Below, one piece after another: positions 15,301-30,300 of a DNA stretch of 64,000 nt. The stretch covers positions 55,285,849 through 55,349,848 of the forward strand of contig CP136062.1 in assembly GCA_032622095.1 (NCBI GenBank), in the 5' to 3' direction. The DNA is from Siphonodentalium dalli (lineage: Eukaryota; Mollusca; Scaphopoda; Gadilida; Siphonodentaliidae). Position 1 is the first letter of the stretch. Each line of letters starts with the position of its first letter. The position numbers and the translations under genes were made by a program. A model generated the notes under the pieces. It worked only from the letters and a program-made list of their open reading frames with translations. It was not told where the DNA came from and searched no databases.

Positions 15301-18300
15301 TGAAATAGTCTGTCTGTTATTTGCAGAATGAGGTCCCCAGATGGTGAATTTAGTGACGCTATCCTGCACAGCGGGCTAGTATCACTAAATTCACCCTCTG
15401 GGGACCTCATTCTGATAAGGCCCTCAACTGCTATGGAAGACCTAGAATAAGATTGAAGTTCCCCAGTTGAAGTTGGTGATGTTCACCCATTGAGCACCTC
15501 AATCATGAATTTTATCTTCTGCAAATTAGGGGATATATAAACTTCCTAGAAGGGAAATTTAACTAACAACAAAGTAAATTTGATACTATAGATACTTCAC
15601 AGAAGATGAGGCCTAAGCAGAATGAGATCTTGAGACTCTAGATACTTTCCAGAAGATGAGGCCTAAGCAGAATAAGGTTCTCAGAGGGTGTATTTGGTTA
15701 TGCTAGCCTGCTGTGTGGAGCAACATAAATCACCCTCTGGGAACCTCATTCTGCTAATGCCAGACTCTCTTAATTCAAACTTGGAGAAAATGAAAATAAT
15801 CTGATTTTAATGACCACTGAGTGATAATGTAAACAACAAGGGTGCTTCATTGATAACACCATTAATCTCATTTAAATTACAAATGACATGAATTACACTC
15901 TCTGGGGATGGAAAGCACAGCAGATGTTATCTACCCATCTGCCAGTTGTATAAACATGGGTCCATCATAGCACATGGGTGGCTTGGTGTAGTAGAGAATA
16001 CATATGATTAAAGCAATTTACTGAACATTTCTGTACATCTGTCTGTTCCTGATTTCTCCCAAACCCCTGATTTCAACCAAATATAGTGGAGTGACTAGAG
16101 GTACCTCCCCTCCCCTCCCAAAGATGTAGTCATAGGTTCTTCAAAATTTTAATGAGTTTTTTTTTATTTTATTTAAAAATAAAATATTTTATTTAATAAA
16201 AAAAAATTATTTATTAAAAATAAAATATATATATATATTTTTTTTTTTGGTTAAATTGAGAAATAAGTTAAATTGAAAAAAAAATTAAAAAATTCAGATT
16301 TATGTCCATAGCCCCACCCACATTTGACCCAGTGACCTCATTTGAACAAATCTGAACCACAGTCACCCAAGGTACCCTCATACCAAATATGAACCCATTC
16401 GGCCTGACAACTTCAGAAAAGAAGTCGTTTTAAGAATTACTATGTGGAAAAATAGTTATGGTCCTGACATCAAAACTATTTGACTTGGTGACCTCATTTG
16501 AACAAATCTGAATGAGAGTCACCTAGGGAACATCCACACCAAATATGAACCAATTTGGTATGATGGTTTCAGAGGAGAAGATGTTTTTAAAAAAGTTGAC
16601 GGACAGACGGACAGACGGACAGACAGACAGACGGACAGACGGACGGACGGACGGCGGACGAGGAGTGATGACTATAGCTCCACCGGAGACTTTGTCTCAG
16701 GTGAGCTAAAAACACCTGTCTTGTCAAATAAAACAGATTGATCTGGCCAAATAAAAAAATAGTTTTATTTCACGGTCCCCACTGTATTGGATTTAAAACC
16801 TGCATGTTTTTATTGACATCGCAAAAAAGTAAAACTCATGTTATAAGCATACAACAAAAATATCCAACAAAATACCCAATTGGAACATCTTGTTTAAATG
16901 TTTAAACTTTGAGCTTGTTTTCTATATAATTATGTGTTTATTTGGTGAAGCTGAATTTTTGGCATGATTAGACCATAAATTAGGCATCTACTTTTACAAA
17001 AAGCAGTTTTATTTTTGCCTGGTTGTTTGGTTAGAAAGATTCAACGAATAGATTGGTTGGCGTAATTGAAAAGTAGGAATCCTGATACGGACCTGTCTGT
17101 AAGTGAATGCAAAACTTGATAATTTACACACAAGTTACAAATGATATGTTCGTACAGACATAAAATTCACAAATTTACAAATCAATGGCCTTAACTTTGG
17201 TAAAAATTAATGGACGAAATCAGTTGTATGTGGGTATCCTTTACCCCAGCCTGTGCTATCACCATGCCAAAGGACAACGAAATCCTATAATAACACCAAG
17301 CTACAAGGTGATATGTTCAGACGGACAGAAATTTCTAAGTCAAACAAGGGCCATAACTCTGGTAAAAATAAATGGACGAAACCCGTAGTATATTCATGAG
17401 TATCTTCCCCCCCCCCCCCAACCTGTGCCAAAGGACAACGATATCTGATAATTAACACCTGAGTTACAAGGTGATATGTTTGGATGGACGGACGGACAGA
17501 TGGAAGGACTGAGCCCTCGGCTATATGCCCCAAAGGTTGGGGCATAATAAGATTAAACAATTCACACATACGTTCTATCTATCTACTCTATATAGATTGA
17601 ATACTATCTACACGTATCTCATTCAGAGGATTTACAGCAGTGCATGACACTTGTTTAACTAAAGATACACCCCCCCCCCACCCGTGTTTTTAAAATACTA
17701 AGTTGTTTCACATGTCAGTAAACATTAAGTTAAAATAATAAAATAACAGTTCCCATTGCAGGTGCACAACCCTAACCCTAATCTTAAACCTAATGTCCGA
17801 CAGACGTCATAATCGCAGATGCAAAGGTTCCCATAGTACTAAATATCTGTGCCAAGTTTTAAAAAAATTCACCTAAAAATGTAGGAATAAAAGTTCGGAC
17901 AAAATTATACATGATGCAAAAAAATTCTAAGTCGAAAAAGGGGGGATAACTTCTCCAAAGAAATTCCGACAGACGTCATAATCGCAGGTGCACAGGTTCC
18001 CATGGTGGTTGATGTCTGTGCCAAGTTTCACGGAAATTGATCAAAAAAGCAACATAGAAAAACTCCAGACAAATTTGTGTCCAGGGACAGACAAGCTGAT
18101 TCCAGTATCCACACCCCCCCCAACTTCGTTGCAGGGGGTATAATTCGCAATGCATGACACCAGTTTATTCAACGAAAAACATCTCATACAGATATAATGG
18201 TGGTGTATGGCCTACAACATATATCACGGAAATCTTCAGAAACTGTTCTCAATTGACAAACCCTGAGTTTGAATTTAAACAAATAAATCTGTAAGCTGCT

Positions 18301-21300
18301 CTAAAAACATTCATGGAAACAAGGACATTGTCATGCATTGTTTGGCGATTTAAATGGTACATGACAAATATAAAAATCGGTGGGCGAGGCTTATTGTTTT
18401 TTTTTTCATAGATCTTTTTTTTTCTTCGAAAGATATTAGGCCAAAATAATTAATGTTTTGTTTCACGTTCAATTGCTTTTAAATCATTTTGGCTGGTGGG
18501 TTTTATTTTTATTTTTCAACAGACATACAATTTAAAGGTACTCAATCCGAATTAACGCTCGCAAATTACTATTTCCTTGGCTTCGGGGGTAAAAAATATT
18601 TGATTCGAGTCGAGGAACCCACCCATTAAAGCTAGCAGTGATCAGATATCGATGTTTGAAATCTATTATTTTAATTTTAAGTGGCCCAGTAAACTGTTCG
18701 ACGAGAATAAATTATCTGACCAGATAGCAGCTGAAGATCGATAATTCTAAAATCCAGTGGCTTTTTTGTGTCAGATATTTGACAACCGGCAAAATTTCGT
18801 TGAACAAAACGTTAATAAATAACAGGTTTTGGGCAATTTTATACTATAGTCGACTGTGGTTAGCATTATTTTTGGCCAATTAATCAATTCTGATAACTGA
18901 AGCGGCATTTCAATAAATGTTATTGTTGGAATCTGATATGGGGACCGTCGAATCGGATTGAGTACCTTTAACGCCTACATTGTATTATTTAGCAAAACGG
19001 TATTATCTGTAACCATTTTATATCAGCCTATTTCCAATGAAACTTCCTTTGTTAATCCATCCAAAATAGAGTAGGCATCTCCATGAAGCCCAACTATTGT
19101 CTCAAAGTTCCGTTTTTGTTCTTTAATTTGCAGTTGCAGTTGCACAAGATGAGTAAACATAGATGGGAAAACAATTCTCAAAATTACAATCATTTTTTGG
19201 ATTTTTATCTGTGACTTCAATAAAAACATAAACCGGGGGTTGAAATCCAATGAAACAAAACATTTTGGTAAATTGGTAATCAGAGTTATTTACCTATCTT
19301 TCATAAGTAAGTTAGACAGAAATCGAGGCACATAGCCAGCTGATATAGCTGTTATTACATCAGTATCGCCTCACAGATTTAAAGACATTATCAGGATTCC
19401 AGAGGCTACTATTAAAGAACGCGATTTTACATTATATTTAGATCCTTGTGTATACAAGAGGTGTGCACTCGAGTGCTAGCATACCCCCACCGTGGCAAAT
19501 TCAACCCGCATTATCCGTAAACCCAACAAAAAAGATTTTTAACTTTAAAGAAAAATTCGGACTATTAATATCGATATGGTGTCACAAGAAGCTTGAACAG
19601 AAAAAATTATTCAAATTGGTTCATATTTGTTGAAGTTATTAAGTCTGACAGAATTTTCTAAGTCAAAATAAGTCGAAAATGAAGTGTAATATTACGAAAA
19701 ACAGTCCGAGCCAATCCCTAGCCACATCATGTAGAGAGGGTATTGTGAGAAGCATGTATACCGAAAATTATTGAAATCGCAATTAGCATCATGCGGAGAG
19801 GCAGTCCTAAGGAGATTGCATACAAATTTTTTTTGAAATCGGTTCATATTTGTTAAAGTTATTAAGTCGGACAGAATTTTCTAAGTCAAAATAAGTCGTA
19901 AATGAGGCGTAACTTTAAAAAAAAAGGTCAGACCGAACCGCAAATGGCATTATGCGGAGAGGCAGTCCTAATGAGATTGCATACAAAAAATTATTGAAAT
20001 CGGTTCATAATTGTTCGAGTTATGAGGTCGGTCGGACGGACGGACGGATGGACAAACGGAGGGAGAAATCGTGACGGACGCAGTCAATCCAGTATACCTC
20101 CCATTTTCTTCGAAAGTGGGGGTATAAAAATGACATGTTTGGAATGAGAAATGCTTCGTATTTAAATTTTCTATGCATTTAGTTCATAAAAGGGACACCA
20201 AAATTAATTCGTTAATATTTCAATATCAAAATTCTATTCTTTGGCATTTCTAGGTCCATTTTTTATATTTGGTTTTTGACACTTTGTCAACAGAAAATAG
20301 CAGATAAACAAAATATTAAAGTAGAATGGAATCCTGACTACTTCTTTGCTGTGTGTACTCACGAAATTCTCTTGCAAATCCCTTTGTGGTCCGGCCAATC
20401 CTTTGACTGACAATCTTGATTGCAGTAACATACTTTACACCTGCTACACCTCTCCAGATCATGACCTAGCAACGAGAGCCCAGTCATGGTCAGTCAATTT
20501 GATGCCCAAATACAGTAATGCCCTAATTAATCGACGCCTTAACCACAGCAGAATTATGGGTAATTTTTCAGAATTTAGTCGGAAATATGGCTTGTTGCTA
20601 TTCACCGGAAAGCTCTCACTGAGCTGTATTTTTGAAATCCTACATTGGCATGCATAAATCTCATTGCAGATGAAAATGGGTTTTTCTTTTAACCCTATCA
20701 GTGCCATAGGTCGCCTCGCATATATAAGAGAATGCATTACCTAACAATTTTTCATCATTTGTTATTATGTTTTACAATTTTTTACAATTTTAATAATTTT
20801 TTTCTTATATTCTTTAACAGACTTATTTTGTAGGTTTTATGCCAGGGAATCTTACGTTTTTCATGGGCATCAAAATTATTACTATGAATACTTGGTGATA
20901 GTTTTTGAGTTATAACATGCCCTTAAGGTTTTATCCAGTTTGTTTTTAAATTTGCTATAGGATGCTTAAGCATACCCAAAAAAAATTCAACCCAAAAAAA
21001 TCTAAAAAAAATTAAAAAATTTAGGGCTGATTTTACAGACCGTAAATTAGGGCCGATGAGATCGGCGCCTGGCACTGAAAGGGTTAAAGAAAACTATCAT
21101 TGATAGTTATGCTTGTTCAACGATTAAAGGTGACAGTAAATAATTTTTGAGGAAAGCATTTTTTCAAGAGTCAAATTACATGGCAACACAAGAACGTAAG
21201 AAGTTTACATGTATATGTATCTTAACCCATCTAAGTTATATGTGATCTTACCTTCTTTCTTGCAATATGTACAGGTGCTCATTTTACCTGGAAAAAAAAC

Positions 21301-24300
21301 ATTGAATAAAAAATTTAGATTTTATCAAATAGTTTTCTTCAGCCATACTGTTAGTATTAGTAATAGTAATAGTACAGATTTCCTCACCTATTTAGCATTT
21401 TCCAAGGTGGGACTTTTTTTTGTGGAAACAACAAATACAAATATTTTTAGACTAAGCTGTTTGACAGTAATACACCTATGACATTACTATCAGACAACTT
21501 GAACTACACATGGCCAGTCAAATTGTTGGAAATGTTCATGGAACAACTAATGTTCATATGACCCCAAACTCATTTTAATAGAATATATTTCTCCATAGCC
21601 CTACATATATAAACATCAGTTTATAATTGTGCATATGGCCATTAGTTTGACCAGTTGATAGACTTTATTCTGGTTTAAATTCACCTATTTTTATGGTAGT
21701 GTGGTTTTGTAGTGTTGTTTAGCATTATAATAATAATAATAATAATACCCGCTTGACATAAACATAAACATGAAATATAAATATACACAATATCAAAGTG
21801 ACTTTCTGAAACGCCGCGCAAACAAGAGTATATTATATTTTGAGGTGGAACCTGGATCCTGGAGAGGATTAGTGGAATTTTGAAAATATTTTTAGAATGG
21901 ACCCAAAAAAAAAAACAGATTTAATTTTATGCCAAAAGTAGAATTAGACATTTTTGGGAAATTGACTCCCAATGAGTTTAAAAGATGCCAAAATGTTTGA
22001 TAGGATCATCATCAGTTGCTGTTTCTGACTGCCATACATACACACAAGCCTTGAAATAGTGTGTCCGTCATTTGCAGAATGAGGTCCCCAGAGGGTGAAT
22101 TTAGTGACGCTATCCTGCACAGCGGGCTAGTATCACTAAATTCACCCTCTGGGGACCTCATTCTGCAAATGACAGGCACACTATTTCAAGGCTTGCATAC
22201 ACAGAACGACACAATGTGTAAATGGGTTTGTCAATACGGCACGAGTGCTGTCGCGGAAGGATAGAACGAGAGGGGCTTGCGCATCGAGTTCTATTCTTCC
22301 ACGACAGCACGAGTGCCGTAACGACAAACCCATTTACACATCGTGTCGTTCTGTGTTTATTACATGCTTCGCGTCCTAGAATCCGCACATTAAAAATACA
22401 GGATTAGAAGGTTTATTTAGGCTCATACAGGGCATGTTTGTCATGTGTGATGATTCTTTTATTTAAATAGTTCCAGTTTCATGGTTGAGGAGAACGTCAT
22501 GTACGTCATTTTACGTATGTTCCATACGGATTTGCAAATATGGAACAGCAATAACACTGTACTTCTAGCAACAAGCGTGTAATAAAAGGCAATGAAGACT
22601 CATACAGAGTCCGTGCCTCCATAAACCATGAGATACAGTAATGCCCTAAATAATCAACTCCTTGACCACAGCAGAATTATGGGTAATTTTTCAGGATTTA
22701 GTCGGAAATATAGTTTGTTGCCATATTTCCGACTAAATCCTGAAAAGTTACCTATAATTCAGCTGTGGTCAAGGAGTCGATTATTTAGGGCATTACTGTA
22801 CAATGACCCAATTTTTTATTTTGGTAAATGAGGTTTTGCCCCCCAACATTAGCAACATGAATTGTGAATCCAGAGGTGGTAGCCCAGTGGTTAGAGTGTC
22901 GGACTTGTAATGGTGTTACTGCACCGGCGTGAGTTCGCGCCCGGCCGGTGGACTATTGTCTCCACAACAGTGGCTTGGCCAGATTAAGCGGTGTGTGTGC
23001 TATATATAGCCACACGCTGTTTCAAATCTCGCGACTGGTTGTGACTCTTGGGCAAGGTCACTTGTACTGTGCTCGCTTCGTTGTACCTAGACGAGAAATA
23101 GGGACCTGGTTGTTGGGTAGGTGTAAGCCAAGAGCAATATTGTGAAGCGCCATTATGGCTGCATGCGTTTAAGGATTGCTCAACATGGCATTTACTCAGC
23201 AGCTGGGGTAATAATGTGAAGCGCTTAGGGCCCTCGTGGGGATACGCGCTATATAAGCTTGATCATTATTATTATTATAGAGTGCTATCAAAGCTATGTT
23301 TATCTAATCTTATTCCAAGAAAATAAAATTCCCTAGTTCAGAGTATATAAGCAGCACAAGGCAAGGAGCAAATTACTTTAAAAATTTTGATTAGTATATA
23401 GCTAGTCAATATTGTAATTGAATAGCATCCATTCCAAATTGAATAGCTATTTTTTATGGGCCTGATATACGGTCATCGCCGACTGCCAAAGGCAGGAGTT
23501 GGGGTTTAGTACGATAGGGGTGTCCCCTTTCGTTGGTGGGGTTTAGGGGGGGACTCCCCCAAGAACATTTTTGATATTTCAATGCTCTGGGAGTGTATCT
23601 GGGAATACAATTAACAAAATAAAATATACTGTAGGCATTGTTAGATATGGTGACTGTTTCAGACAATTTCATTTTATTATCTCAATGACCTCTATGCACA
23701 GAACACCACAAACTTCAATTTGTGTAATATGTTTAATATTTGCTTCTTTATTTGCGGTGACCCTAAGCCATTCTGCCCTTAGGCAAAAGAAAAATAAACA
23801 TCTGGTTTGGGTTGCACACGGACCGACCTAGCTATAATATAAAACATCATCATTTCCGATTGTCTAAATAATAATCAGGTGCTTGTTTTTCTCCAATAAA
23901 CTATTTTAAATATGATGATGTTTTGTTGAATAAATGACCAGTAAACATGGGGAAAGTGATACCAAACATAAACTTGATATACAGCCATTTACTCTTCAAT
24001 ACCCGGGCCGTACTTGGGTCTATGTTTATGATGGAAATCCCCCTTCAATTTCAAAATTGGTCATTTGACCTCCCCATTAACCCTTTACCCAACAAACTGG
24101 CCAAATAAAGCTGCAACAGCCTAAATTATCTTGGGTCTGTCTCAATAAAACCATACAAATATGGATATCATTGGAACCGGCTCATTGACCACATTGTGAT
24201 GGTTACAGTTATGCCCTGTGCCAATGCATTCTCTTATATATGCGAGTCGACCATAGGTCGCCTCGCATATATAAGAGAATGCATTGGCCTAAAAATCTTT

Positions 24301-27300
24301 TTTTAACACTTTTTACCATTTTTTCTTACATTCTTTAACAATTTTATAATTTTTAATGTGTTAAGCCAATGCATTCTCTTATATATGCGAGGCGACCTAT
24401 GGTCGACTCGCATATATAAGAGAATGCATTGGCACAGGGCCCTTCTGTTGGGTAAAGGGTTAATATCTTCTGGGAAATTCCAGGGAATGCGTGGGTGTCA
24501 ACATCAGTCACAAAAGTTTTGTGTTGTTCAGTGCCTCAGGCGGGAAGTCCTGTCCATCTCATATTTCATCACAACAGAGAGAACGAGCTGAAGACAGTGA
24601 AATGTGATCGATCATGGAAGGCGGCCATCTGTTATTGTCTCACAACAAACAGAACAATACCATTAGTTTTGATCATGACAGAAAGTTACTGAATTTCTGA
24701 AACAGGGTTCAAACACCTTACAAAGTTTTTAAGAACCCCACTATAAAACAGATTTGGCATGTCGTGGTGTCAGTAAAATAATTATTTATTATTGCTTTTC
24801 TGCATGTAGTAACGAATACGATATCCTTACGTTGTGTGAATTTAGAGTTGTCCTCCCTGCATCGGATTCGGATCACGAACGGTAGCGGGGTAATGTCGCA
24901 AGAGCTATACTCGTCCTTGACCTCAATAAATGGTATACTCGTAGGGCGCGCATCTATAATCTAAAATCGACTCCATTCCAACCGCATGTGCAATTTGACT
25001 TATATATCAAGATGTTCCACGCACTTTGGTGTCCAAGAAACCACCCGAAAAAGACCCGTTAATTAGTTGAATATAATGTGAATGCAAATTTTGAGGTGAA
25101 GGTCGAGTATAGCTCTTGCGAAATTACCCCTCTACCCTAACGAACATGATTCAAAGAGACAGTCGCCGCGGCGCTGACGAACATTGACACGTGCCACTGT
25201 AATTCACACCCCGATAACTCAGTGTCAAGTTATTTGATTGTTTAGCCTTGTAGTTGGATCAAACTGTACGTAGTTTCTTTGCTTTGTTTAGCGTTTTACA
25301 ATGCCATGGTCATTGGTTGTCAACTAGGTTTTAAATAAGACATTTTTATAAATGAACCCGTACATACAGTAATGCCCTAAATAATCGACTCCTTAACCAC
25401 AAGAGAATTATGGGTAATTTTTCAGGATTTAGTCGGAAATATGGCTTGTTGCCATTCATCGGAAGGCTCTCACAGAGCTTTCTGATGAATGAAAACAAGC
25501 CATATTTCCGGAAATAATTCTGCTGTGGTTAAGGAGTTGATTATTTAGGGCATTACTGTATAGGGTATTCTCCCTGAAAACTATAAATTATACATACGCT
25601 CATCTTTTTTCTGTTCTTGTTCCTGGTGCTGTCTTGGTTGCTCTTGGTCTGGAAAGGATTAATGGAATGTTATTCAGAGAAGATTGTGTTGGATTTTTAT
25701 ATATCACTTTAATCCCTTTCTATACTAAATATTCATTGATGAGTAGTTATCCCTTAGGAAATGTTCATATAATAAGTTTAACCCTTTCTATACTAAGCAT
25801 CATTGATGAGTAGATATCCCATGGGAAATGTTCAGATAATAAGTTCAACCCTTTATATACTAAATATTTATTGAGGAGTAGTTATCCCTTAGCAAATGTT
25901 CATATAATAGGTTCAACCCTTTCTATACTAAATATTCATTGATGAGTAGTTTTCCCTTAGGAAATGTTCATATAATAAGTTCAACCGTTTCTATACTAAA
26001 TATTCATTGATGAGTAGTTATCCCTTAGGAAATGTTCATAAAATAAGTTCAGCAAACGACAAAATTTTAACTTATTATCAGACCATTTCCCTCCAATAAA
26101 TAGGTCATCTGTTTATTTTTTCTGAACAACGCTCTAGTTAAGTAATAAACCATTCCAATATATAGTTTTATAACTGGGTGGGAGTGTATTAGTAAAGATA
26201 ACAACTGCTAACTACAGGGTTTGTAAATGTTTCATATTGAAATTCCAGGACTGAAAAACCAAATTTCCATTACATTTTTGATCATACGGTTACTTAGGGT
26301 CCTGCGAATCTTTGATTTGGTCTCAATATTTGATTTAAAATTTGGTCCGAAAATATTGGTTCGAAACCGTTTTGAATATTTAGATGCGAATGCTTGGCGT
26401 TCCATAATGGTTCGTCCTATGCTTCTTCGCCAATATATCATAACGATCGGCAAGCAGTCACTATTTACGGTTGATGCAAACGATTATTTGACTATCAAAT
26501 GTGCGATAAAATTAAGTTTACTCACTTGAAAGTATGATTAGTTGAATTTGATTGCCATGATCGATCGTTGATTATATTCCATGAGATTCACGAATATTAA
26601 TGCGTATTTTATTCGATATTCAGTTCGAACGCAAACAAAATATTTGCAGGACCCCACTGTTACTAATATTTATAAACTTTTAAAGTAATGTAGAGCCCAT
26701 AGTATTTCAGACTTTATGTAAACTTATATGTTCATTAGCATGGCACTGGTATTGATACTGGTAATATTATTGCTAGTGTTACCACTACTACTACAAGTGT
26801 TAGCTCTACTTGTTAGCATGTTACTGATACTGTTGTTAGTATTGCCTAGGTCACCTGATTCAAAAGTGAAGAATGCTCTAACATTTAGGCCACCATTTTT
26901 ATTATTTTACTTTGGTGCATATTTTGATCCATAATGGTTTTTTTGGGGCGCATATTCTCCCGTTTCCAATATGGAAAGTTATTCACACACACCGTATATT
27001 TTGCTCATTGTTTATCACCAATAACGGTAGTCCAAATTTCCTTTGACATAAACCAGCTAAGTAAATTGATTGGGATAATGCTGTTTTATGTCAAAGCCCT
27101 GTGTACAGTAATGCCCTAATTAATCGACTTCTTAAAGGGGTACTGTACACAGAGATAGACGATTTTTTTATTTACTCCCACTGAAATAACTTTCAAGTTA
27201 GATTGTGTTCGTGTTATACAAGTTTCGTATAAACCTAATTTAGCGAAGAAAATATTGATCTTGGGAACAAAAATATTACGATTTCAAACTACGCGCCATG

Positions 27301-30300
27301 TTTTTGACCTTCACCGGAGAAAACGCAGGTCGCATGAAGAACCGGAAGTTTGTTGTTCGCAGCTTCAATCTCTTTCATCGAACAATCTCACACCCTATAA
27401 AAATACTTGACGCTTTGAATCTTGTTTCGGTCTCGTTTTTTTTCCGAATCGGTTATAGCGAGCCTTTCTTTTGCAGGTAACATGTTTTGTTTGCAACTCA
27501 ATAATGTTCGCGAACGGCCGTCGATAAAAGTCACCCAACATATGAGATTTCAAGAACGGTAACTCGTAATGGCATAATTCTCCATTTTATGACTCCAGCC
27601 ATAAATTGATTTATATTAAATAATTCAATTTTACTTTTATGATAGCCTGTTAACCGGAAGGTTTTAAGTAGACATCATCGATTCAAATTAGTTATTTTAA
27701 AATATAATATTGATATTAGATAGCTATTGTCACCAGGAATTTATTGAAATTGGGGTACAGTACCCCTTTAACCACAGCAGAATTATGGGTAACTTTTCAG
27801 GATTTAGTCGGAAATATGGCTTGTTGCCATTCATCGGAAAGCTCTCGCCGAGAAGTCGATTAATTAGGGCATTACTGTATCTGTCTTTCTACATTGGGGT
27901 TTAGCATTGTTGACCCTCTCACATAAAATTTTAAATTTAATAAAATGTCATAATTGCGACAGTAAATCGGGTTTATTCCATTAAAAAAAACATTTATTCT
28001 GAATTCCACAAGAGTTGTCAACTGAAAGTTGTAATGTAATGAGGAAAATATATTTTATCACATTTTTTATATAAATACTCATTTGACCTCGCGAAGTGAC
28101 AGTGCGAAATAAATGTAAACAAACCAAGAATACTTGGCATATTTGATGTGCAAATTTGGCAGGAAAGTTAGATGATAATACATCATCATGACCTTAAGAT
28201 GTCACTCTTTCCAATTTATATAACATGTATTGATTTGTAAGGTAAAATTTATTAAAATGAATAAAATATCCCACCGCTGAATCTGGGGGTAAATTGTTGC
28301 TATAGAAAGATATATACACAGGACTAAGATGTAAAGAAGTATTATCACGACCGATTTCACTAGCTGATATACGTCAAATGAAAGTAATGTCGAAGGGCTT
28401 TACGTCGAAGTGTGCTAACCATGCCTCATAATTTGAAGGGCTTTACGTCGAAGTGTGCTAACCATGCCTCATAATTTTTTTCTAACTTTCACACATCTTT
28501 TGCTAACATTGTGTCATAAGGTATTATATTGTTTACTGTAATAAACTATCATTGTTTTATTTGCGAACACAAATCAATCGATGGACAAGCATGACCTCGA
28601 AAATGGCGCTATTGACAGCCGGTGTACTAAAAATAATGCCCAGTATTCCAGTGTTGGCCAGTATCGCTTAAAACCCGTCAAATTTACAAACAGTTTCAAA
28701 AACTTGGAATTCCTAATGTCAACAGTCATACATAGATGGATCAAACAAACCTTTAAAACTAATTCAAATATTCCTTTTAGAAAATCTTCCTAAACTAGGT
28801 TAAATTTTGAATGAAACATTCTGTTCTACCCACCGGTCCCCTCAGGACATGCACACATTACATGAACTGACCAGGCTGGTGGGAAATGTCTTGCAACTAG
28901 TGGAAATAGTTACCACCTCTCCACCAAGCCTGGATATAGTGTGCCTGACATTTGCAGAATGAGGTCCCCAGAGATTGAATTTAATGATGCTATCCCGCAC
29001 AGTGGGCTAGCATCACCAAATTCACCACCCTCTGGGAACCTAAGATTATTAATATTTGCTTTAGAAGCAGATTTTTTTTTTTAAATTTAAATTTACATCA
29101 TAATAAAGCTAAAACTAGAGGTTGGACTGTCCCAGTCCCCCGCAGTGCCATTTGCACTAATTTAAAAGGAGGGGGCATAAAAATAATAAACTAAAATTAT
29201 GAAGCGTACAAGAGATCTGTGGGGAGGCTCCAACGATGCCCGGAGAAATCATCGGCGGATAGTATGCACCGGCAGCGACTCCGGGAACATACATCTGTGG
29301 TAATATGGGAGGAGGCACCATAAGCTGCTGTAGAAGCCCGGCATAGGGATCGATACCTGTAATGATATAGAGTTATGTGTGGTTTTACGGTTTTCTTTCA
29401 AAACAGCAAGCAATAAATTGTACAAAACCTATTCTTCCGGTTTCAATTAACTGACACCTCTGGTTGCTGAATGTCGCTTTTCCAAGACGTATGGTTAGCG
29501 CCTCTTTTGTCAGCTGCTTTTTACCACCGCTAGCAGTTTCAATTTGGGTGCCTTATGGGCGAAGTGGCACATAATGCCACATAGGACTATGGAAATCACT
29601 GGAAAATGGCTGGAAATATGTCATAGATTATACCATCTGATCTATGCATATACAGATAGTCATTTGTGTATTGAGCAAAACGCTAACTGAGAACAAATCC
29701 TGGATTTTCTACCAAAAACAATAACGAAAAACAAAACCAAAATGAGATTTCAAAACTGCCCATCACTGATGATAGGCACTGTAATGACTACTAAGGTGAC
29801 TTCCAATTGACATATTGCCAGCATAGCATTGACCCAGTACCTGTAATATTAAAATAGTAGTTATTGTTATAGACAAATTCTTCTTGGTCCACAACAGCTT
29901 GGGAAATCGGTTGGGTTAATGCTGCTTTGGACAGAGTCCCTTCCCGATACTCTTCTATAACAGACTTTCATTCAAAAGATATTACTATATGTACACGTGT
30001 AGCCTGGGCATCCACATGAATCCATGAATATGATTATTCATCTGACATATCCACCATTAATCTGTCTTCAAAATTATATATCGCTTACCTTGATAGAAGA
30101 ATGTACAGTGATGACAATCATTTAACCCTTTACCCAACAGAACGGCCCTGTGCCAATGCATTCTCTTATATATGCGAGTCGACCATAGGTCGCCTCGCAT
30201 ATATAAGAGAATGCATTGGCTTAACACATTAAAAATTATAAAATTGTTAAAGAATGTAAGAAAAAATGGTAAAAAGTGTTAAAAAAAGATTTTTTTTAAG

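Noticed and set aside
22880-22945. tRNA gene
   Set aside because: A and B boxes are present but the cloverleaf is not complete and the sequence continues into a SINE body with an ATT tail.
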